From positions 1-64,000 of the forward strand of contig JAANBB010000111.1 in NCBI GenBank assembly GCA_014621425.1: 64,000 nt of DNA, read 5' to 3'. The stretch's first letter is position 1; every line of letters begins with the position of its first letter. A program made the position numbers and the translations under genes. This stretch comes from Cylindrodendrum hubeiense. Lineage: Eukaryota > Ascomycota > Sordariomycetes > Hypocreales > Nectriaceae. A model generated the notes under the pieces. It worked only from the letters and a program-made list of their open reading frames with translations, was not told the DNA's origin and ran no database searches. Below, in pieces: positions 49,011 to 60,924 of this stretch.

Positions 49011-50635
49011 TTACGACTCTGGGTCCACCTTCTTCTCCGTAGGCCCGGCAATGACATCGGTAATGGTCTCGTCGCTAAACTTGAGATCCTCCTCGATGGT
49101 GACCGAGTCCTTGATGCGCATGAAGATGACCGGAGCTCCGATGAGGATGGACCCGGCGAGGCAGCCCCATGTAGCACCGAAAATGGTATCAAAGGGCTTA
49201 CCGAGGCCATCCAGACGCCAGAAGATGGCCGCGCCAGCGGATTGGATGCCCTTGTAGAAACCTGTACAGTGTCAAGTCAGCTTTAAATACGAAATTATGA
49301 CAGATCAGGCATCATCTGCTTACCAGCCAAGTTGGCGGCCTTGCGCCCGTTGTTGGACAGGGCACCCATGTACCAGTACATGCAAGTTTGCCACGCAGCA
49401 TCAAAGAAGCCATAGAAAAAGTAGAGGAACATGGGACCGAGGAACTTCGTGTTGCCGTCTTTCCAGTCGATCAACTCAAAGCCCTCTGCCTTGGCAACCT
49501 CGCGCACCACCTGCTGCTTCTGCCAGGCATAGCCGCCACCCCAAATGGCAAAGGTCAGGACAAACAGGACAACGAGGGAGGCCTTGGCGCGGACGCTTCG
49601 GCTGAGCTTGGCATAATCGAGAGCGTGTCCGAAAATGAAGGCGCCAACAATCTGGGCAAGCCAGTATAGGAGGTTATTGAGAGCGCGGGTGCGGGTATTG
49701 AAGAAAGAGCCGTTCATGCAGTTGTTCTGGTAGGTGTAGAACAGGTTGGAGGAAAAGAACATTGGGAAGAGCAGCAGGATCCAAGGAGAGTCAAAAAGAG
49801 TCTCCCAGAGGCCAACAATCTCGGTCTTCCAGGAGGGGTTCTTCATTAGGATGACCTTGGTGTGGTCTTCTCGGATAATCTTGTCTGCATCACAGAGGAA
49901 GAGGGCGAGAACGGCACCAAAGAACATGAGCACAATAAATGCAGCGTATGTTCCATCGGTTACGGGGCCCGACGTTTTGTGGATGTTCTGGGCCAAGGGA
50001 ATCTGGCAAAATGTGTTAACGGCAGATGTACTGGTAGCTCAGAAACGGGAACTTACTAGGGAACCGATGACAGCGCCCGTGTTGAAGATCATCCAAAAGT
50101 ACGAAATATATCGGCCCTTGCTGTTCTCTGGAGGATAAGACATCATGATGGCACCCTGGGCGGTCCAGAGGAGGCCGGCGCACACGCCGAGCAGAGCTCC
50201 GGCGAAGACAACAAAGCCAATGTTCTCGGTGTGAGAGTAGCACAGGAAAGAGGCGGCGTAGATGCAGTAACCAAGTCCACCGAAAGAGAGAGTCAGTCGC
50301 AGGCCGAGGCGATTGGCAAAGGTACCGGCGAAGAAACCGACGACGGCAAAAGTGCTGTAGAGGGCGGTATTGGCGTGATCCTGGGCTGTGGCATCAACCT
50401 GGCCACCTCCACCGAGACCGCCCAAGGCATTGAACATTCCTGGGCACAAAAAGCACACAAAAGATACCATCAGAAGTTGGACCTTGGGCGAGGCATACCA
50501 GACTTCGGCGCCATTGACATTGAAGCCCTTGTAAATCCAACCCTTTGGGCGGAAGGTGGAGCCTTCAGCGTAGTCGGGGGGTGTTGTGGCTTGGACATCG
50601 CTTGTCGGATCGGGGGTGTTCTTTTCGTCAGACAT
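49011..50635 (-). CDS. UNC93-like major facilitator protein
   Basis: Three exons on the minus strand: 50635-50057, 50002-49324 and 49261-49011, with GT-AG introns of 54 and 62 bases, giving 502 aa. The start was placed at the ATG giving MSDEKNTPDPTSD, because the upstream in-frame extension is not family-like. After a 55-residue hydrophilic N-terminus come about 11-12 membrane segments with family landmarks: FVCFLCPGMFNALGGLGGGG, SFGGLGYCIYAASFLCYSH, GLLWTAQGAIMMSYPPENSK, GRYISYFWMIFNTGAVIGSL and FLYFFYGFFDAAWQTCMYWY. The tail is acidic (ETITDVIAGPTEKKVDPES). UNC93-type MFS members are widespread in fungi, mostly with unknown substrate. Transport of a solute at the plasma or vacuolar membrane is inferred only from the fold. 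Confidence 0.9.
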
Positions 50636-53600
50636 GATGAAGATGTCGTTGGGTTGTAGCTGAAGGATTGAGTGAGGTGAGGCAGGATCCAATTGGCCTG
50701 TGAGTCGAGGGAGATGTCGACCTCGAAGCTTAGTCACGGACCAGGAAGAAAAGAGTTGAAGCGATACCCAGCCAAGTGAGACGGTGGGGATGCTTAATGA
50801 TTTAATATAATTGAGAACGGGGCGAGTGAGTAGTGTGAGAGTGAGTGAGTGAGTGGGAGGTAGGGGTCCGGGTTTGGATTAATGTAGCTGTGGCCGAGGA
50901 GCTGGGGAAGCCCAAAAATAACCCCTGCACTAAAGACCAACGACAGGGGAGGGCACCGTGGGAGGCCGGCACGGTATCAGAAGAAACAAGAGGCGACCAG
51001 GGGCGGATGGCAGGTAGCAATCTCGTCGTGGCCAGCTATCGAAGCGGGAGCCGGCGTGAGAGCGAGGGCGAAGTGGAGGTGGATAACGTGGTAGTAGCGG
51101 CGAGCAGGTGGTCGATGAGGGTCCGCCGATCAGCCACCATGGACGAGTGACGTACCGTGTCGGGCAGTTGTCGGTCCACACAAGACACAAGACACACAGG
51201 CTACGTGACAGCGCGGGGGAGGGGGGAAGAGGAGATACTGTAGGTGGTGGTGGTGGATATCCGGGGTGATTGGCTGGTTGCACTCGATGTTGACGAGGAT
51301 GAGGACCTGAGAGGCGAGATAGTAGGGAGTAGAGACGCGACAAGGCAGCGCAACCAGACAAGGCCCGATAACTTTGGCCAGGCCCTGGTCGGTTCCAACC
51401 GGGACAAGTGGTGGCTTTGCTGTACTGCGCAATGCTGTGCTGCGCTGAGTGCTTCTCTGTCCGATCTCGTGGTCAGGAGTCGCGGTTACACGCGTGCTTG
51501 GTGGTTGCGGTGGTGCAGCGCGCCGTCGGGAGATGCGACGATGGGGTGTGTGGGAGATGTCCGGGATCCGGAGAAGAATGTCGTGGGAGAATTGGCGACG
51601 GCGGCGACCGTTTTAGAGGAATCGAAGAACCGGGTGTAGATGCAAGAGATGAGGCAGATGGACACGAGAGTTGAAGATTCAAAGTTGGACAGGCACGAGA
51701 CAACGAGACACCAGGAAACCCGGAAAGCGGGAAGGAAGGGAATGCGGTCGTGTGAGTCGTGCCTTCCACCGACAATCGAGGTACTGCTCTAATGGTCTAA
51801 TTTGTGTTTACCAGGGCAAAGCCTACAGAGCAGGCACAGAGTTGGCACAGAGCAAGCACCCCCTCTACGATAAGGAGAGACTTCCCGCGGTTGCATTAAT
51901 TACCTATTTCCAGGACCAAATCCCTGGGTCCAGGGACGTGATGGCGATGTCCGTGGGAGGAGCCAGACGACAGCCCGTCAGCAAATCGAGCATCAACGGA
52001 GCCACATTCAGGCCCGAGCACATCACAGTTGTGTACCCGAGCTCCACTGGAGCCGCTGGCCGAGGCGTGGACGACATGGATCCCCTGGAGTTGGGAGTCT
52101 GAGGGCCACTGGTGAGATGATAGGGTGATTCAGGTGCACAATCTCGCCCCATTCCGCAGCCAATTTGTGGTTGGACCTCGTTTTCCTTTTGGTCGGTGGC
52201 TGTTGGCCACTGACCGTTGGACTAACAGCCTGTAACAGCCTGTCCGGGGGATCAAGCGACGGCATGCCTCGTAAGGCCTCGTAAGGCAGATCGTCCGGGA
52301 ACCACCTGGCTGGGTGAAGGGAGAGAGAAGCCCGCTAGAGGAGGGAGAGCGCATCAAGCCACCAGTTTGAAGTTGATTGGTGCTGTGGCACAACTGGCGG
52401 AAGTATCTTTCTCGGTCTCGGCACGCAGCAGCAAGCGGACATGGGATCGTCACGGGCAATCGGTCGGTCGCTGGCTGAACTGGCGGACTTCCTGACGGAT
52501 GACAGCATGTGCAAAGCTACCGAATCGTACGTAACCCTTGAAGGAATTCCAATAGGGAGCGTCAACCGTCAGACTGGTATGTGGCATACAGAGGCGCAAT
52601 AGCACCGCCTCGGGGTTAGAAGCTTATTGAATAGGCTGGGTTGGCTGGATGGCCGTCGCACCAATGTGGCTGTTGCCGTGCATCTGCAGTGCATTTGCCG
52701 CCCTCCGTCCGTCCTCCGGCCGCCCTTTTAGGCCCTTCCCCAGATCGATAAGGCTCCCCCCCTTCCAGGAGGAAAGGCCCGAATGCCAGCCCCGTGATTG
52801 GCGCCGAAACCGTCACAACCCGCCTCCTGGAACCCACTGGCTGTCCCCTACCAGCCCAGCCGTTGCCAGCGTGTTTTAGCACTGCTGGCCCTGTCGACAG
52901 TGGCCATTGTCCACCGACAGTCCGCTGAGCTGTGCTGTACGTACTGTATTAGCGCATCTCAGGGGCTCCGAATAGGAAGGTGCCCTTGGCCGGGGCCCAA
53001 CGCCAGCGCAAAAGATGGAGAGCAAGCAGCCAGCCAGTCAGTTCCATCAGCCACCACAGGTACATGCCATTCATCACATCCCATGATCTCCATCGAGCTT
53101 TTGGCATCGTCTCATGACTCGGACGACGACAATGACGGGTTTGGGCCTGTGGCTCATACGGGGACAGCTCTACTGCTGTTGGAGGCGATCTCCAATACGA
53201 GGTGCCACTTTTACATTTCATGAGCCGGCGGCAGCGTTCTAACGAATAGACAGGCTGGTGTGATCTATTTGCCTTCGGCCGAGTCCACAGTCAGCGGCCG
53301 GCTGGCCCAAGTGCTTACCGGAGGATTCACCAAAAGCATCGTATATGCCATGACGACAATCACATCTGCCGATCATGAATCATGGGGGCGGGAGTGACAC
53401 AGCTAATTCGGGATACCAAACCATCGTAATCACAAGCCGCAGATGCGAGTCTATTCGTACAGGCGCCGTCTGACTGTCGACGGACCCAGGTACTGGCTCC
53501 CGTTGGCACCCTCCCTCTCAGCCCAGTGAACCGGGATCGAAGGGCACTGTGGGTTGTGGCATGGCCTGTGCGACTCCGCTGCCGGCCATGTAACGTTTCG

Positions 53601-55669
53601 TTGCACTTCCCTACCCCTACCCACCACGGCTTTCACTGGGACCATTGAACTAGGCTGCGGAAGGATATGGCTACGTCTGGGGATTCACTAGCCGCCACAA
53701 CGCTTTCAACGCCGCTTGTAACCCTAAATGAAGCCTCCGGTGACCTGTGACTGTCCACATCGAGAGCCTCTTTATCACCTTGCATGCTGCGAGACCCGGC
53801 ATCTGGCACGACAATGATAACTGCCTAGCGATATCCCGACCTCCTGTGGTTACACTCACATCCACACCGCACTGAAAGGCGGATGTCGCCAAGTCTGCTC
53901 CATTGCCATTTATTGGGTCCTAATTCGGTCTGAGATACTACCAACCGGACCCGAGTGACGACCCCTCCGATGGTACCATCAATCGCGGCCACAGATATCG
54001 ACCCAGAACGGGCAGAGGGGTATGCAACGGACTGACGAACCATGTGGAGATCGTCATGGGTCAAGATACACGACACCAACCGATCAAGCCTTGATTCCAG
54101 CTCGCAATACTCGTGCCTCTCTTGGACGCTGTCTCCATGCACTTGTGGGATATCTGACGATTGGCCAATTCACAGGTTTGCCGCAAGACCCGAGAAGCCC
54201 TGAAGGTACTTTCCATTAAAATGGCATCCAACCAACCCCGGTTGTCCGGCGGAGGCAACGTTGGAGTGCTCGTACCCGGAGAGTAATGTCAAAGAAGGCG
54301 CTTCATTTGTGATAACGACCACGAACCATCACTGACAGTTGTTCATCAGTCTCTTGAACATCCCCTATTTATCACGACGGATTTTGGACGTTTGAATGAT
54401 CATTTTGGTCAGCTACCGAGGAGCTTTTCTGCGTTACACTGATGCAAAGAAACAACTCTAAATGGACACCCGCCAATGGTTTCAAGTCGAGCATGCACCA
54501 TGTTCGGGCCGCGAATGGACGAATCGGTTCCATCAACCTTGTTTGAGAACCATCCCACCAAGGGTCAGTACGTAAAGCCGATCTTCAGGGGTGCTAGCTG
54601 CAAGGTGGTGATTGTGTGTGATGCGTTTGATGCGTGCAAGACATAGTGATGCAACGCACTGGCCCCGGTGACTACTTCAGCTTTAGAGGTGGCATTAGTA
54701 CGACTTCTCGACTTTGGGTCATACGCCGCTTCATGATTGATTCATTGAATCGAGATGTAAGAGTTGCCTACGATGTTACACAATTTCACATACTACTAGA
54801 CACCTGAATAACGGCCGTGACTGCCGACTTCAATGTGGCTGACGGGATTCATTTTCAGCCTCACTGCAACCAAATAAACGCAATGAGCACACCAGACTGG
54901 AGAGGTAAGGTCAATTTGGTTTAAGTCTGCGACTCGAATTCGGAATAACTACAGAAATCCGAGACTTGCGACACTTGATGAACATAGATCTCTAATCGAA
55001 ATCTTGGATCGGCACTTGGTGGAGGCATAGCCAGTTGAGTTAAATACTCTTTACTGTGCTAGACCTAATTTGACGTGTGCGATTTAGAGAATTTTCCAGA
55101 GAGAGTCTTTATGCTGGTCTACAAATTTCAGGAACAGAACATAGACTATGACAAGTGAATCCTTCGACAACCAAGGCTATCTCGGGACGTGGTGGGCACG
55201 GCACTTCGATGACGACGTGGGTGGCGATGGCTTAGTCACGCATGTCTCGTAGATGTCTTTGAAGGATCGAGGATTGAGAAATTGTGAAATTGTGAAATTG
55301 GGCTCGGAGAAGACCCAATCAGTCGAATATGATTAACTCCAAAATCCCAATGACTTTGTTTTTGCAAGTCGCTTCTGCTTATGACCCAAACAGAGCAATT
55401 GTCTTTGTGGGTGGCACAGGTTGGTGACCAGTCACGCCACCAAGGTTGAATTTCTGAGTAATTCTCGGCCCCTGATTGGCTCGGTGGATGTCGGGACTGG
55501 GCCCCATGACATACAAGCTCGCCCCTTCGGTTCTCCGCTGCAAACGCCTTTAGCACCGAGATGCCAGCGGGTTCTGCTTTGCAATCCGGCAGTGCTACCG
55601 AACTTCCTCAACATCAACACCACGCCGCATCCCATACAGCTCCGGATTCCCTTCCTCCATGATCCGACA
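50636..55669. other. 5-kb gene-free stretch
   Basis: The first 0.5-1 kb is the promoter and leader of the UNC93-like gene, with simple GA/GT-rich runs near 50.82-50.87 kb (gagtgagtgagtgagtgggagg). Beyond it, frames are short and broken on both strands, and no domain, tRNA or transposon end was recognised. The last few hundred bases are the ISA1 promoter. Confidence 0.55.
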
Positions 55670-56427
55670 ATGTTCCTCACTCGTTCGGTGACCAGAGTCG
55701 CACTGCGACACGGTTGCAATGCCGTGCGCCATTTCTCCTCGTCCCGGCCCGTCGCCATCGCCTACCACTCCTACTCGCTCCCCTCCAACCTCAATTCTCC
55801 GCCCCCGAGGGGCGATGACGTCCCCGAGACCTCAATAGCCCAGCCGGATCCCCTCCCCAAAGTCCACGAGACACGGCCGCCGCCTCAGCAACAGCAACAA
55901 CTTCAGCGTCAGGAGGTCGCTCCCTCTCGTCCGGCAGCCGCAGCCGCTACCCCCCAACCGCTCGCGACGCCGGCTCTCAAGGTTGCCGAGAAGGAAGCAC
56001 AGAAGCCCAAGGCTACGCGCCCGCGATCCAAGCTGCGTGCTCGCAAGGCAGCCATGAAATTGACGCCCTCGGCTGTGGAACAATTGAGGACGCTGCTGGA
56101 CCAGCCCGAGCCGAAGCTAATCAAGGTCGGCGTGCGCAACCGAGGTTGTAGCGGGTTGGCTTACCACCTCGAATATGTCGACAAGCCCGGCACGTTCGAC
56201 GAGACGGTGGAACAGGACGGTGTCAAGGTCCTGATTGACAGCAAAGCGCTGTTTAGCATCATCGGCAGCGAGATGGACTGGACCGAGGATAAGCTTAACC
56301 AGCGCTTCGTCTTCCGAAATCCCAACATCAGTGAGTCGCACCCTCCCAACAAAACTACCTCAAGGCTTGTTACTAATATGTTCGTGCAGAGGAAGAATGT
56401 GGCTGCGGAGAGTCATTCATGGTATAA
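55670..56427 (+). CDS. ISA1: Mitochondrial iron-sulfur assembly protein, IscA/HesB family
   Basis: Two exons, 55670-56330 and 56390-56427, with a 59-base intron (GTGAGT...GTGCAG, branch site TACTAAT), giving 232 aa. The N-terminus (MFLTRSVTRVALRHGCNAVR, then HFSSSRP) is a good mitochondrial presequence. Residues 52-125 are a Pro/Gln/Ala/Lys-rich linker. The A-type domain starts near residue 129 (MKLTPSAVEQLRTLL). The three conserved cysteines are C160 (NRGCSGLAY) and C224/C226 (ECGCGESF), which bind Fe or the [4Fe-4S] cluster. Isa1 works with Isa2 and Iba57 to mature mitochondrial [4Fe-4S] proteins. The last two cysteines lie wholly in the 38-base second exon, so correct splicing is needed for function. 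An upstream in-frame ATG at 55421 would mask the presequence and was not chosen. Confidence 0.92.
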
Positions 56428-57277
56428 ATGATGGCAGGCGCCTCGGCATCATATACAGCCGGGCGGTAACCAAAGAAACACCGATGACGTTATTCTTAAA
56501 CGACATGATATCGACGATAGATGACATGAGCCGGCACCCAAGAAAGGAAAGCCAGAGACTCTACAACACACAGTCACCTCGTCACAACTACTATGAGAGC
56601 ATTCATTCCTCCTTGGAGGGGGAGGTTTGCACCTCTGCAACATCTTGGGCAACGAAACAGCACGCGGAAGCGGTATTTACAGCTGGTGCCTCTGTAACAC
56701 GAAAATGGGAGCTGGCGGGCCTCCGGAATAAGGGAAATCGGGGCCCGGGTCCTGCATACATACATATTGGCGTTGGAATAGAAGGGAGATAGCTACCTAC
56801 TCTTGATTGTGGAATATATATACCAGTGTACGACTTCATCACACATTGACCATTTGATCATCTTGACCGTAGTGCTCATGAACCTGCTTGGAATGTGACT
56901 AGCTTTCATGAAACACCCTTTTGTCAGTTTTCCTAACAAAAGATAGTCACAGTACGTCTTACAAATATGCAGCCCGTAAGCGTCCTGGTATCGCCGATTG
57001 TTGAATCTCCAACGGTGGCGCGGACGACATGTCACATGACTTCACGATGTGTGTTGCTTTAGATGTTGACGTCCGCCACGCCCTTTTGTCTGACGCATAG
57101 CGAGCATCCCGTGTTTAAAGAAGGCTCACTCCCTCACATTTCTTATCGTGTCATCGATATTTTTCTTTCTTCAATTGTCGGCAACTAATAAACTTCGTCA
57201 TCGAGAGTATTGTTCTTCCATCCAGTGACATCAACACGATCCACCAAAACACAAGCCAACGCGTATCACCACCCACA
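56428..57277. other. Spacer between ISA1 and alkyltransferase genes
   Basis: 3' UTR of ISA1 and promoter of the next gene. No other feature was recognised. Confidence 0.55.
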
Positions 57278-57775
57278 ATGGCAGCGGGAATAAAGCGACG
57301 ATTAGAGGAACCCACCGAGGAGGTCAAATCCAAGATATCAAAGACTGTTGCTCCCAGCTCACTACCAACTACGTCGAATGAATCCTCGTCCATCCCCTCC
57401 CACTTCCCTGTCTGCATGCACCCGCAGCTCGCCCGCATCACCGCGTCACAGCGTACGCCGTTCGAGAAGCGGGTGTGGACTGCGCTGTGCCAGATCCCGC
57501 GGGGCCACTTTACTACGTACGGCCTACTGGCGGTCTATCTCCAGTCGTCCCCACGGGCGGTTGGCAACGCCTTGCGGCGCAACCCGTTCGCGCCGGAAGT
57601 GCCGTGCCACCGTGTGGTGGCGACGGGAGGCGCTCTGGGGGGTTTCAAGGGCAAGTGGCCAAGAGATGGAGAGGGAATCACGATCGATGAGAAGAAGAAG
57701 CTATTGAGGGGCGAGGGGATTAGACTTGATGGCAAGGGCAAGGTGATTGGAACCCCATTTTGTGGGTTCGTATGA
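57278..57775 (+). CDS. MGT1: O6-alkylguanine-DNA alkyltransferase (MGMT family)
   Basis: A single exon of 165 aa with start context CACAATGG. It removes O6-alkyl groups from guanine by irreversible transfer to its own cysteine. The active site PCHRVV is present, with the acceptor at Cys110. The helix-turn-helix contains the Arg finger region RAVGNAL (93-99) and the TTYG motif with Tyr81. The conserved GGALGGFKG loop follows the active site. The first 45 residues are Ser/Lys-rich, possibly with a nuclear signal (IKRR). The structural N-terminal domain of human MGMT is absent, as in some fungal members, so the protein is slightly shorter than yeast Mgt1. Because Cys110 is present it is a true alkyltransferase candidate rather than an alkyltransferase-like (ATL) protein, which has Trp or Ala there. 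Confidence 0.92.
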   Translation: MAAGIKRRLEEPTEEVKSKISKTVAPSSLPTTSNESSSIPSHFPVCMHPQLARITASQRTPFEKRVWTALCQIPRGHFTTYGLLAVYLQSSPRAVGNALRRNPFAPEVPCHRVVATGGALGGFKGKWPRDGEGITIDEKKKLLRGEGIRLDGKGKVIGTPFCGFV

Positions 57776-59325
57776 AATAGCAAAGGAAGGAAAGTAGGGC
57801 ATGGGTTGGATAAGGAGTTTAAAGGTTAATTAATCCATTGAAGAGCCTATGAGCCTCAACGACTACGGGCTTGGGCCGAGGGATATAAGACGCATGCTAC
57901 GAGTTTTAATATGCGGACAATGTCGAGGCCGCAGCGGTGTAAGATAACAAACGTATGAGGTGAGGTGAGGATGGCGTTAAGCAGCCCACATGCCAAAATG
58001 CAATCGGCTCCTTGGCTGCCCTTACGATTGATCCCTTCCACGGAGCCGCCAGTCTGTAAGGACCCCCGTCAATGACATGACGGAAACTCCTCCAATATGC
58101 AGGCTGATCGGTCCGTGTGGAACCATTCCAAACCGCTCGGACAAGGACGCCCATGCGTAGCCGAAACCCGGCGCAATTCGCAACGGTGAAGGAGTAGCCC
58201 GTTCGGCGCGAAAACACAGGGCCATTCACATTTCGATTCGGTCCCAGCTGGCCCGCGTTGAAACTCTGCGGGAAGCCGCCCCTCAACAGTGCCGGACTTC
58301 CATCACCGGCGCCCCGGAAAAGCCTTCGGTTTTTACCTTCGCCGTTGCCTCGGTGGTGTTGTGCCGGCACAAGGGGGGGTGCGTGGGTTGCCGAAAGGGG
58401 CTAGGCGGTTGCTAATAGTGGGCGCGACAATATGCAAGCTGCATCGTGGGCAGGTTGGGAGTTGGAGCTTGGAGGTCGAGGACGGCGGGACAGTGGCGGG
58501 ATAAAAAATGGCGGCAGGGAAGGGCAGTGTGATAAGGGGGGGTGTAGGCAGGGGAGGAGGTGCTTGCGAAATCGAGGTGCTCGTGAAGCCGATGCGCATG
58601 TGAAGTCGAGCGGCAGAAGAAGAACGCAAAGAGGAACACGCACAATGTAAGAGTATTCTGGACGGAGCCTCTTGTTAGTCAACGATTGAAGCTCTCGCCA
58701 TTCACCGAGCGAGCTAGCCCCAGGACGCACCCACACCGGCCTTACCTTGGCGGCTAGTCGTGGCTTTGCTGCCGTAACGGCCCCCATTGTTCCTCTATTG
58801 CCCGCTGCAGCACTGGAACTGGAACTGGGACTAGAACTGGAACTGGAACTGCGGCGGTCGCTGGCTGCCCGCACAACTGCAGTTCCAGCACCCGCGCCAG
58901 GGCATTCTCACAGCAGGCCCCCTGCCACAATTGTCGTCACAAGTCGGCTCCCCGGTTAACGCACCCTCCCGTCGGCCACTCACCTTGCGCCAAACCGCCT
59001 CGGCCAAAAACTTTTTCCGCCGCCTCGCCCTGGCCCGACAAATCCCGTGCCAGAACGGGGGCCACCTGGGTCTGCTGGGTCTGCTGGGGGGCTCCTGCTG
59101 GGCCTGGGGCCTGCTGGGTCGGTCACCAGAGGGAAGCCGTTTCCTGATTAAGCGGCGTCTCCAACTTGGGACAGCTTTACTTTCGTGGTCCATCGCCTCC
59201 GAAAACCCTCCCTCATTCTCCCAATCCTCCTTGCTTGCGACTCCCACGCAACAAAAGACTCGTCAAACTCCTCTTCTTCCTTCCTCCTTCCCTGTCCCCC
59301 CCGTCCCCCTCCCACATCGCCCATC
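57776..59325. promoter_or_regulatory. Spacer and promoter of the succinyl-CoA ligase gene
   Basis: The left part is the 3' flank of the alkyltransferase gene. From about 58.7 kb the DNA is GC- and C-rich, with a CT-rich leader at 59200-59320, just before the ATG. A short tandem of (g)gaact repeats lies at 58814-58850. No gene was recognised. Confidence 0.5.
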
Positions 59326-60924
59326 ATGTTCAACATCGGTCGCAGTCGCGCCATGGCTTCGGCCTTGAACGCCTCCAAGGTACGGCCCGCGCCAAGCTTG
59401 ATTTTGCCTCGACCGCCGATGCGACTCTGTTGAACCTCAACGCTGACTCCCGCCTCCCACAGTCCCGCATCGCTCCCGCTGCCAGATTCCCCGGCATTGC
59501 CCAACAACGACGAGCTCTGAGCATCCACGAGTACCTCTCTGCCGACCTGCTGCGAGAGGTAAGGCCCCTCCCCTTGCGCATGACGACCCCCTATCTCCCT
59601 ATCTATAACTGCCGTGGACCCTCCCCCGTAGCTAACCACCGATGATGTCAACAGTATGGCGTCGGCGTCCCCAAGGGTGCCAACGCTAAGACGGCCCAGG
59701 AGGCCCGCGAGGTCGCCCAGAAGATCGGCACCGAGGATATGGTCATTAAGGCTCAGGTCCTGGCTGGTGGCCGTGGAAAGGGCACCTTCACCAACGGCCT
59801 CAAGGGCGGTGTTCGCGTCATCTACTCTCCCCATGAGGCTGAGATGTTTGCCGAGCAGATGATTGGCCACAACCTCATCACCAAGCAGACTGGCGCTGCT
59901 GGACGTCTCTGCAGTTCCGTCTACATTTGCGAGCGCAAGTTCGTTCGCCGCGAGTTCTACCTCGCCATCCTTATGGACCGTGCCTCCCAGGGCCCCGTCA
60001 TCGTGTCCTCGTCTCAGGGCGGTATGGACATTGAGACCGTCGCCAAGGAGAACCCCGAGGCCATCAACACCCACTACATTGACATCAACGTTGGCGTGAC
60101 TGACGAGATTGCCCTCGACATCTCTACCAACTCGGCTTCAGCGAGCAGTGCATCGAGGATGCCAAGGACACCATCCAGAAGCTCTACAAGATCTTCGTCG
60201 AGAAGGACTCTACCCAGATTGAGATTAACCCTCTGTCCGAGACTTCCGACCACCAGGTTCTGTGCATGGACGCCAAGTTCGGTTTCGATGACAACGCCGA
60301 GTTCCGCCAGAAGGAGGTCTTCAAGTGGCGTGATACCACCCAGGAGGACGCCGATGAGGTCCGCGCCGCCGAGTCCGGCCTCAACTTCATCAAGCTCGAT
60401 GGTGATATTGGCTGCCTCGTCAACGGCGCCGGTCTCGCCATGGCCACCATGGACATCATCAAGCTGAACGGTGGTCAGCCCGCCAACTTCCTCGACGTCG
60501 GTGGTGGTGCCACCCCCGCCGCCATCCGTGAGGCTTTCGAGCTCATCACCAGCGACGCCAAGGTCACCGCCATCTTCGTCAACATCTTCGGTGGTATTGT
60601 CCGCTGTGACGCCATTGCCACTGGTCTCATCAAGACCGTCGAGAGCATGAACCTCAAGATCCCCATCATCGCCCGTCTCCAGGGTACCAACGTCAACGAG
60701 GCTCACCAGCTCATCAACGACTCTGGTCTCAAGATCTTCTCCATCGACGACCTACAAAGTGCTGCCGAGAAGGCTGTGCAGCTGTCCAAGGTCGTGAAGT
60801 TGGGTAAGTTGCTCCAAGCCAATTTGCGGGGGAGACCCCCCGCAAAAGTAGTCGTGAATCAATCGCTAACGCAGTCACAGCTCGTGACATCGATGTCGGT
60901 GTCGAGTTCACCCTGGGAATCTAA
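59326..60924 (+). CDS. LSC2: Succinyl-CoA ligase beta subunit, mitochondrial; apparent 1-base deletion
   Basis: Makes succinate and a nucleoside triphosphate from succinyl-CoA in the TCA cycle, with the alpha subunit. Exons: 59326-59379, 59463-59558, 59655-60803 and 60881-60924, with GT-AG introns of 83, 96 and 77 bases. The presequence (MFNIGRSRAMASALNASK + SRIAPAARF) is followed by the mature start ALSIHEYLSADLL. ATP-grasp landmarks include IKAQVLAGGRGKGTFTNGLK and VYICERKFVRREFYLAILMD. The C-terminal ligase part has INPLSETSDHQVL, GCLVNGAGLAMATMDIIKLN, FVNIFGGIVRCDAIA and ends ARDIDVGVEFTLGI. Within exon 3 the frame is lost between 60130 and 60131, where the family has Thr-Lys-Leu-Gly-Phe and one base of the Lys codon is missing. 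With that base the protein would be 447 aa, the usual length. An assembly error is likelier than true loss. Confidence 0.9.

Noticed and set aside
59148..60074. 308-codon minus-strand frame over the succinyl-CoA ligase gene
   Set aside because: Antisense of a conserved gene. Gly/Leu/Ala-rich, without a domain.
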